From Bubalus kerabau (lineage: Eukaryota; Chordata; Mammalia; Artiodactyla; Bovidae), in assembly GCF_029407905.1 (NCBI RefSeq), contig NC_073630.1, forward strand, positions 44,603,001 through 44,667,000: a stretch of 64,000 nt of DNA, read 5' to 3'. A program made the position numbers and the translations under genes. Numbering within the stretch: the first letter of the stretch is position 1; each line of letters opens with the position of its first letter. Shown piece by piece: positions 57,345-64,000 of this stretch. The notes under the pieces are model-generated. The model did not search any database. It saw only the letters and a list, made by a program, of their open reading frames with translations, and was not told the origin of the DNA.

Positions 57345-57502
57345 GACTGGTTGTGTCTCCTCAAAGTTCCTGTGTTGAAGCTCTAACCCCAATGTAATGG
57401 TATTAGGAGGTGGGGCCTTTGGAAAGTCATTAGGTTGTGATGAGGACATGACCCTCTCTGGTCTATGATATTTTGTTATAAGAGCCTGGGTTAACTAAGA
57501 CA
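57345..57502 (+). repeat. Old LTR-like interspersed repeat, internally deleted
   Basis: 'gtgtctcctcaaagttcctg', 'gttgaagctctaaccccaatg', 'attaggaggtggggcctttgg' and then directly 'tattttgttataagagcctgg' and 'ttaactaagaca'. Same class as 9718-10098 in the opposite orientation; the middle is missing. Confidence 0.55.
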
Positions 57503-58559
57503 AACAGTATGTAGAGACTAATTTTTTATACATGGTGGATACTCAGAAATATTTACTGTTTGGCTATTCTTTTTCACATGTAATCATTATAACTTATTAA
57601 CAATATATTCTTGCATTTCACAATATGAACGTTATTGCCACTGGGTATCTGTGTAGGGAACCAGGGACCAGTGATGATTTGTTCATTTGCCTACATTGCC
57701 ACCATCCATGTAGAATATTCTTAGTGATTCAAAAGAAGCACATAGTTCTGCTGTGAAGTCGATTTTCAATCATTTTTTATTTGCATTTATTTGGGAGAGC
57801 TCTTGCAATGCCTTTCATAGTTTGTCATTTGTGAAAGAAGCCTTTGTTAGCCTAAAATGTAGCTGTAACAATTATTTCTCAAAAAAAAAGAAAAAAGAAA
57901 AAAAACCCTCAACACAAGGCTTTTAAACCTTATTTGATTACCTCAAAAATTTTCCCAAAGAGTGAATATGGACTGAAATCCACTTTTCAAAAAAAAAGAT
58001 CAACCATTGTTTCTTATAATCTTAGTCAGTGAGAGTCGAACAATAGCATCTCCATTTGAAAGAGACTTTTGCTACAAGGTTGAAATTAACTTTAACTTCT
58101 TTTTAAATGGTTCAAAAATAACTCGGCATAGTGGTTATCTTAGAGGTGAGAATTATCTGTTTTATTAGCTCTCTTAGGCTGTATTTCACAGAAAAATTCT
58201 CATGACTCACTAATGTATTTCAAACCATTGTTTGGAAAGCACGGGATAAGAATTGCAATGATAACAGCTAAAATATATGAGGACATTGAAAACTGAGGTC
58301 CTCATTATTATAGCATGTTGGTTATCTGTATCTCATTCAAACAGCATATTTTAAAAGTGTCACATTGACATCCAAACAAGAAAGAACAATTTGAAGAGTT
58401 TCAGACATTACATACTGTTTAAACCTATTTTGATAATGTTTTATATTCACAGACATTGAAAAGATAACCTAAGGAACAGAAAAGGGATAAAAGTGTGCAT
58501 AAAGGTAGTCAGTGCTTGATAGGTATATAGCTTAGGGCATTGACCTGAGTTCAAATAAT
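57503..58559. other. Repeat-free stretch
   Basis: About 1 kb without a named repeat, AT-rich, with A-rich tracts at 57880-57905 and 57989-57997. No exon recognised. Confidence 0.35.
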
Positions 58560-58567
58560 AAAAACCT

Positions 58568-58811
58568 GTGTGTGTGTGTTTGTGTGTGTGTGTGTTTTGT
58601 CACTCAGTCACGTCTGACTCTTTGTGACCCCATGGACTTCAGCCCACCAGGCTCCTCTGTCCATGGGGATTCTCGAGGCAAGATTACTGGAGTGGATTGC
58701 CATGCCTTCCTCTAGGGGATCTTCCCAACCCAGGGATTGAACCCAGGTCTCCAACCCAGGTCTCCCACATTGCAGGCAGATTCTTTATCATCTGAGTCAC
58801 CAAGGAAGCCC
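58568..58811 (-). mobile_element. Bov-tA SINE with (GT)n tail
   Basis: Antisense copy whose 3' tail became a (gt)n tract (58568-58594, with interruptions). Body 'cactcagtcacgtctgactc', head 'gagtcaccaaggaagccc'. aacccaggtctcc is tandemly duplicated at 58740-58752 and 58753-58765. TSD aaaaacct at 58560-58567 and 58812-58819. Confidence 0.96.
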
Positions 58812-58819
58812 AAAAACCT

Positions 58820-59180
58820 ACCTAGATCATCTGAATTTCTTTCCGACTGTTTAGAGGTTAGCTAGGTAATAAAGAGGAAAGAACAAAACTTCCAGTGTCC
58901 AATCAAGAAGCATAACTTGGAGCAGTAGGTGTTGAGTCTAAAGACTGGTGTCCTTAGACAATAGAGAAAGAAGAAACCAAACTGGACAAGAAGGAAATGG
59001 ATCCTCATTGCTCAGAATCCTATCTCTTTTACAAGTTATGGACACAAAGGAAGATAAATCTGTGAATGTTCAGAAATTAAATAGGTAACACATCAGAGTC
59101 ATTAGGGTCAATCTCTAGAGTGGACCCATATGGGTTTCTAACACTGCTGCATAGGATATTAGTTTTGTCCATGGGCATAG
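58820..59180. other. No recognised feature
   Basis: Nothing identified. Confidence 0.4.
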
Positions 59181-59375
59181 GGCTTCCCTGGTAGTCCAGA
59201 AGGGAAAGAATATGCCCGCAGTATGGCAGACCTGGGTTTGATCCCTAAGTCAAGATGATCCCCTGGAGAAGGGAATGGTTACCCACTCCGGTATTCTTGC
59301 CTGGAGAATTCCAAGGACAGAGGAGCCTGGCAGTCCTTGGGGTAGCAAAGAGTTGCAACATGACTTTGACAACCC
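59181..59375 (+). mobile_element. Bov-tA SINE (first of a tandem pair)
   Basis: Head 'ggcttccctggtagtccag', B-box-like 'gggtttgatccct' (59235), body 'gagaagggaatggttaccca', worn tail 'gagttgcaacatgactttg' with a small deletion in 'gcctggtgggctacag'. Confidence 0.93.
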
Positions 59376-59381
59376 TTCCTT

Positions 59382-59560
59382 GGGCTTCCCAGATGGTACT
59401 ATGGTAAACAACTTGCAGGCTGATGCAGGAGACTTTAGCAAAGTAGGTTCTTTTCCTGAGTCAGGAAGGTCCCCTGTAGGAGGGCATAGCAACCTGGCCT
59501 ATTGGGCTACAATGCATAGGGTTGCAATGAGTCGGACAAGACTGAAGCAACTTAGCATAC
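59382..59560 (+). mobile_element. Bov-tA SINE (second of a tandem pair), internally deleted
   Basis: Head 'gggcttcccagatggtacta' starts 6 bp after the previous copy. The middle block ('ccagtattcttgcctggaga...') is missing between 'gcatagcaacctgg' and 'cctattgggctacaatgc'. Tail 'gagtcggacaagactgaagc'. Confidence 0.9.
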
Positions 59561-59849
59561 ATAGCACTTCTTTGTAACTCATTTCATCACCTGTAAATCG
59601 GAGAATAATGGTACCTGCCACATAACACTACGGGTATTAAACAAAATACCAAAGAGTTGAACACAATGCCTGGCATTTTCCAAGCCCTCATGGAATCCAA
59701 TCATAATGCCCAATTATATTACTAATTAAATATATACAAAGGATTTTATCCATCTTTTGATAGTCAGTAAACCCCCCAATTTTTTTTTTTTCTGTAGCAA
59801 ACTCTTTTCCTACCACTATCTATATGGATAACACCATCTATGTGGAGGG

Positions 59850-60033
59850 CCTGGGTTTATCAGAAGCTGGGAGAGTGGCATGAAACAGATTCTCTCTCAC
59901 AGCTCTAAGAAGCAACCACCCTGCTGATAGATCAACCTGCTTCCAGAACCACAAGACAATAAATCTCTATTGTTTAAACTACCCAGTTTGTGAAACTTTG
60001 GAATGTCGTTGTGGCAGCTCTAGCAAAATTATG
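59850..60033 (+). repeat. 3' part of an old LTR-like repeat
   Basis: 'ctctctcacagctctaagaag', 'ccttccagaaccacaagacaataaat'-type text, 'attgtttaaactacccagtttgtg' and 'gtggcagctctagcaaa' fit the same broad class as 9718 and 57345. Family not named. Confidence 0.5.
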
Positions 60034-60149
60034 CATCATCTGTTCCACAATAAAAGTTGTGTTTTAAATTCTGGAGTGAGTAAACAAATCCTGCTACTCG
60101 ATTAGAGCCAGGAGAGTAAGTTATGCCAGTCTTACATCAGTTTTTTTAT

Positions 60150-60310
60150 CTGCCATTCAGCGATGTACCCCCTGTTCTTTCAACCAATGCTTATTGAGTA
60201 ATATCTTCATCCATATTCTTTATATTGTGTCATAGAAAGTATGATAAATACCACTGAGCAGGAAATGCCAACCTCCGATTTTAATATGTAGTAATTCTTA
60301 GGGAGACACG
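60150..60310 (-). repeat. L2-like fragment
   Basis: 'accaatgcttattgagtaat' and 'gagcaggaaatgccaacc' suggest the antisense L2 3' end. Weak. Confidence 0.35.
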
Positions 60311-60683
60311 GAACAATTACCTGAAACTAATTTATTTTCCTAAATGAAATTTCATATATTCCACCAAAAGGTAATGATTTCACTTTTAAGTACTTACTGA
60401 GGGACAAGAGGACCAAAAAGGCCAGATAAGCTATGTTAACTTAAATCACAAAATAAAGTAGATACCTGTGGGAGAGAAAATACAGTTTCTGATTATTTTA
60501 GAGTGCTTGGGAAAATGAAGGGAAGAGAAAATGAAAAAGGTTTTATTTATTTATTTTTTGTTTTGTTTTGTCCAGATTTTCTCTGAATAACTCCTGGATA
60601 TATAATAAACAGTGATAGTAAAAGAGATATTAAACTTTTATGGACTTATCCTGTGAGTTAAGAATACCCTCCTCCTTTTATCT
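60311..60683. other. No recognised feature
   Basis: AT-rich with a T-rich tract at 60541-60575. Confidence 0.4.
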
Positions 60684-60914
60684 CCTGCTGCTGCTGCTGC
60701 TAAGTCGCTTCAGTCGTGTCCGACTCTGTGCGACCCCATAGACAGCAGCCCACCAGGCTCCCCCTTCCCTGGGATTCTCCAGGCAAGAATACTGGAGTGG
60801 GTGGCCATGCCCTCCTCCAGGGGATCTTCCCCACCCAAGGATTAAACCTGAGTCTCTTATGTCTCCTGCATTGGCAGGTGGGTTCTTTACCATTAGCGCC
60901 ACCAGGGGAGCCCC
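60684..60914 (-). mobile_element. Bov-tA SINE with (ctg)n tail
   Basis: Antisense full-length copy. The tail is ctg repeats (60684-60700), the body 'gaccccatagacagcagcc', the head 'gcgccaccaggggagcccc'. Low divergence. Confidence 0.96.
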
Positions 60915-61579
60915 AGTATTCAGGTATGATGTTCTTATTCACATGATCCTTGAGTCTATAGTAATGTGAAATATATTTAATTTTCATACAAACTGAACAC
61001 ATGTATCCAGATGTCGTGTCAAGGAAACTACTCTGAGTTAAATTTCTTCAAGTTTAAAGAGTCATACTACCATCTCAGAATTAGAAAACTATAATTGAAT
61101 AGAAGCTTGGACATAATTAATTCTTAAGCCATAAAATTTTTCACTTTCCATTTCAAAGATTGTCACTAAAATAGTAAGTTTTTTTCCTTTCTTGCTAATC
61201 CAACAATTTCATACTGACAGCCTGTCATCATGGGAATTTACTATCACATTACAGCTTTACACACTTTAATACAAATATTTCCAAGCCAAAATTAGATACA
61301 CTGACAAGAAATATGGCTTTTAATGATTTACGTTTCTGCTTTGGAAAAAGAACAGTTCTCTTAAATATATCATACTGTCAAGTGGCTTCTGAACTTTTTG
61401 TTGAAGCATTCAAATGGACTGCTTTATGATTTCTGATCAATAAAAATAGTTCTTTGACATTTTTATATCACTCTCCCCACAAAAATGAAAGAATACTACA
61501 ATATTTGGTCATAGCAATTAACAGTATGTGAATTGGAAACTGGTAGACCAGGGTGTAAATCTTGGATTTTCTGTTAACT
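60915..61579. other. No recognised feature
   Basis: AT-rich; nothing named. Confidence 0.4.
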
Positions 61580-61591
61580 AGCTCTGTGATT

Positions 61592-61864
61592 CGGAGAAGG
61601 CAATGGCACCCCACTCCAGTACTCTTGCCTGGCAAATCCCATGGACAGAGGAGCCTGGTGGACTGCAGTCCATGGGGTCGCTGAGAATCGGACACGACTG
61701 AGCGACTTCACTTTCACTTTTCACTTTCATGCATTGGAGAAGGAAATGGCAACCCACTCCAGCGTTCTTGCCTGGAGAATCCCAGGGACGGCGGAGCCTG
61801 GTGGGCTGCCGTCTATGGGGTCGCACAGAGTCAGACACGACTTAAGTGACTTAGCAGTAGCAGC
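61592..61864 (+). mobile_element. BOV-A2 dimeric SINE
   Basis: Complete dimer with little divergence, linker 'cttcactttcacttttcac', tail 'agcagtagcagc'. agctctgtg at 61580-61588 and 61865-61873 is the TSD (11 of 12 if extended). Confidence 0.97.
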
Positions 61865-61986
61865 AGCTCTGTGGTTTAGGTCCATGGTTTACCTTCTTAT
61901 GCTCTAGCTGTTTCAGCTCTAAAATGGGGTCCTGGAAGAGTTTAAAAAGAATAAATAATACAATCCATGGGAAACTAAGATGAAGA

Positions 61987-62058
61987 GTTCAATAATTGTT
62001 GAACTATGGGTTCAATAATTGAAAATATGGGTTGAAAATATGGGTTCAATAATTGTTA
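61987..62058. repeat. Local cryptic repeat
   Basis: gttcaataattg occurs three times (61987, 62010, 62044). The first copy extends into gttcaa...ttgaac, a small inverted repeat. 'aatatgggttgaaaatatgggtt' shows a nested ~14-bp duplication. Confidence 0.8.
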
Positions 62059-62069
62059 TTTGAGGTTAT

Positions 62070-62240
62070 GATCATTACTTATTGAGTACTACTGAAGAGC
62101 CAGGTACTGGGCTAGAGTGTGAGGCTATAAAGATGAAGAATTCACACTTCTCTTGAGACCCTCACAAATTATGTTGTGAAGCAAAAAAGAGGGGGCATAC
62201 GTGAAAGCACATGGAAAAATAGGAAACTCAACATAAATGA
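62070..62240 (-). repeat. L2 LINE 3' fragment
   Basis: 'attgagtactactgaagagcc', 'aggtactgggctagagtg' and 'aggctataaagatgaag' match the antisense L2 3' end. Confidence 0.55.
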
Positions 62241-62299
62241 AAAAATTATTTGTCAATATAAGTGATTACCAATGCCCTCAGGAATAACTTAATGCCCAA

Positions 62300-62455
62300 A
62301 TGTGGGTCATCAGCTCACTTATGGTAGCCTGGATGGGAGGGGAGTTTGGGGGAGAACAGATACATGGCTGAGTCCTTTTGTTGTTCACCTGAAATTACCA
62401 TAACAATTGTTAATCAGCTATACTCCAGTATAAAATAAAAAGATTTTACAAATGT
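62300..62455 (+). mobile_element. L1 3' UTR end
   Basis: 'ggatgggaggggagtttggg', 'agatacatggctgagtcc' and 'ctatactccagtataaaataaaa' form an L1 3' terminus of a subfamily different from the one at 19297. 5' truncated. Confidence 0.7.
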
Positions 62456-62514
62456 TATGGCTTTTGTGTTAAAAAAACATACTGCCAATAGTTTAATCTT
62501 AAATACATTGAGCT

Positions 62515-62600
62515 CTTGCTCATTAATTCAATAGTGCATTCAATTCATGCACTTAGCAAACATTTACAAGTGTCCACTCTATTCTGGGCGCTCACTTTCT
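62515..62600 (-). repeat. L2 LINE 3' end
   Basis: 'cattcaattcatgcacttagc' and 'tgtccactctattctgggcgctc' suggest the antisense L2 terminus. Confidence 0.45.
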
Positions 62601-64000
62601 GGCCTTTATGTTTTTATAGCAGCCTCATGTTTTTCTTTTGGAGCACATAGTCACATATTTCTTCCCTTTTAATGGCAGTTTACTCCTTATTTCATGTTTG
62701 ACCTTCTGGGGAGGGTTTATGAGGCATTCTGAGCAGAATGGTCTGTCGGTAACTTACAAATACTTTTCAAAAGATTAAGCTTCCCAAAGTCATCAAAGCA
62801 CCAGTTCTAACTGAAGAGGCTGCCATGAAAATGAATATAGGACATGGTTTTGGCTAGGCTTGGGAAAACAACCACTTGAGAGCCTAGATTTTGATAAATA
62901 ATGACATCAAGATCTATTGGAATTGCTCTCAAATATTTCATACACATGGTAAGACCCATCATCCATTGAAATTGGTTTGATTTACAGCTCAAGATAACAG
63001 AGTTTCTCATGTTTAAATGCTAAAACACCTTATTTAAAATTTTAATTCACTACTAATCAATTTTCTTAATGCGCCACTAAAGAAAATTTCTTCCCAATTT
63101 CAACAAGTGTGAGTAACACAACCATATTATCTTTCCAACTTACTGACTGTACAATATTGTGAAAGTTAAAGTATAATGGAAAGGTTTAATGTTACCACTG
63201 AAATGAGAAATTATATGTTTGTATTATTTGTAAAATCTCTATAATTCAAAATTTTAATTTTTTTAAAAAGTAAATGCAAACATCAAATGAGTTAAAGTAG
63301 ATTTTATAATTTACTGTTTTAAAATAATATTAAAATGTAAATATAGATGAGATCTTTTTAGCATGACCCTGGAATAATAATAATAGTATATTTCAATATT
63401 TGTGACTTTCAGCATTTAGAAAGTCCCTACTTGCCAAGGTGCTTAAGAATACGGAAGGAAAATAGTATAATTTAGGAAAAATACATTAAAAGTTAATAAT
63501 TAAAAATCTTTTCACTTTTATAGGATCTATAGGTTAGAAGAACCCTATTCTTGGCTTCATTTATTGTTTCTGTGGGTTGCTTATAGGATAAACTATAATG
63601 AAGGGGAACATCCAAGAATTCATTTTATTGTGGACAACTCTAATGGTCCCAAGATTTTTCCTTCTGCTGAGCAGAAACTTATCTGTAGCTTCCATTCATT
63701 AAATTTTAGTCTTCATTTTGATGCTAAAGGAAAGAATCCTATTTTCCTTGTGCTTCTTAGTCCTTTAGCCACTGGAAGGCAGATACTTAGTCCCACTTTT
63801 CTCCTTTTCAGCATAAACACTCAATTTCATCAACTTTTCTTTGTTAAACATGGTTGTGACTCATTATCTATGTGCATCTCCTCTGAACATGGCCTAGTTT
63901 GATTTTTCTCAAAATTTTTTCATAATATGGCTCATCAGTATAATTTATCAAGCTTTATTTCCTATAGTTTTCATTATGAAAGAGGGGGCTTTGGTTGTTG
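62601..64000. other. No recognised gene or repeat
   Basis: AT-rich to the window end. The 112-codon frame at 63564-63902 has no domain, no conserved motif and no splice context that I can credit. Confidence 0.4.

Noticed and set aside
173..61864. tRNA-like heads with A/B-box motifs as tRNA genes
   Set aside because: They are the 5' parts of Bov-tA SINEs, continuous with a BovB-derived body, and do not form an intact cloverleaf.
63564..63902. 112-codon open frame near the window end
   Set aside because: No recognisable motif, domain or splice signals. Length is compatible with chance in AT-rich DNA.

Overview
The window looks like nuclear DNA of a ruminant, most likely a bovid. The evidence is its repeat content: about 28 Bov-tA/BOV-A SINE copies (tRNA-derived head and/or BovB-derived body), five of them complete BOV-A2 dimers; five BovB LINE fragments; a full-length cattle-type L1; and one CHR-type SINE of the kind shared by whales, hippos and ruminants. 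I found no protein-coding host gene, tRNA, rRNA, CpG island or CRISPR array. Every long open frame lies in a decayed retrotransposon or has no recognisable protein features. The window reads as intergenic or intronic DNA.

Layout. 1-9.7 kb: old L2, MIR and MER5 relics with three Bov-tA insertions. 9.7-16 kb: an LTR-like relic, an old L1 nested in an L2, and more SINEs. 16-18 kb: a dense cluster with a BOV-A2, an oppositely oriented Bov-tA, and a Bov-tA sitting at the 5' edge of a BovB fragment. 19.30-27.30 kb: a full-length but dead L1 with a 14-bp target-site duplication (TSD). Its 5' UTR holds a ~145-bp tandem array, and both ORF1 and ORF2 are broken. 27.3-38 kb: L2, an internally deleted L1, a CHR SINE, a BovB fragment and DNA-transposon relics. 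38.11-38.39 kb: a short L1 3' end whose 5' part is inverted (twin-priming structure). 39.6-42.3 kb: two direct BovB copies, the second carrying most of the reverse transcriptase. 43.9-64 kb: SINEs in both orientations, L2/MIR relics, a BovB deletion product joining endonuclease-region sequence to the 3' tail, and long stretches with no repeat I can name.

The elements are linked mainly through retrotransposition. BovB supplied the enzyme and the 3' tail used by Bov-tA and BOV-A2; L1 made its own insertions. BovB is known to have entered ruminants horizontally. I see no new multi-gene system. The points most worth checking are structural: the twin-primed L1, the hairpin-bearing tandem repeat in L1 ORF2, the L1 promoter array, the SINE/BovB composite under one TSD, a SINE with a duplicated half, inverted SINE pairs, and a repeat-free stretch with two perfect short palindromes. 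Family names and boundaries come from reading the sequence, without a database search; edges of old repeats may be off by tens of bases.
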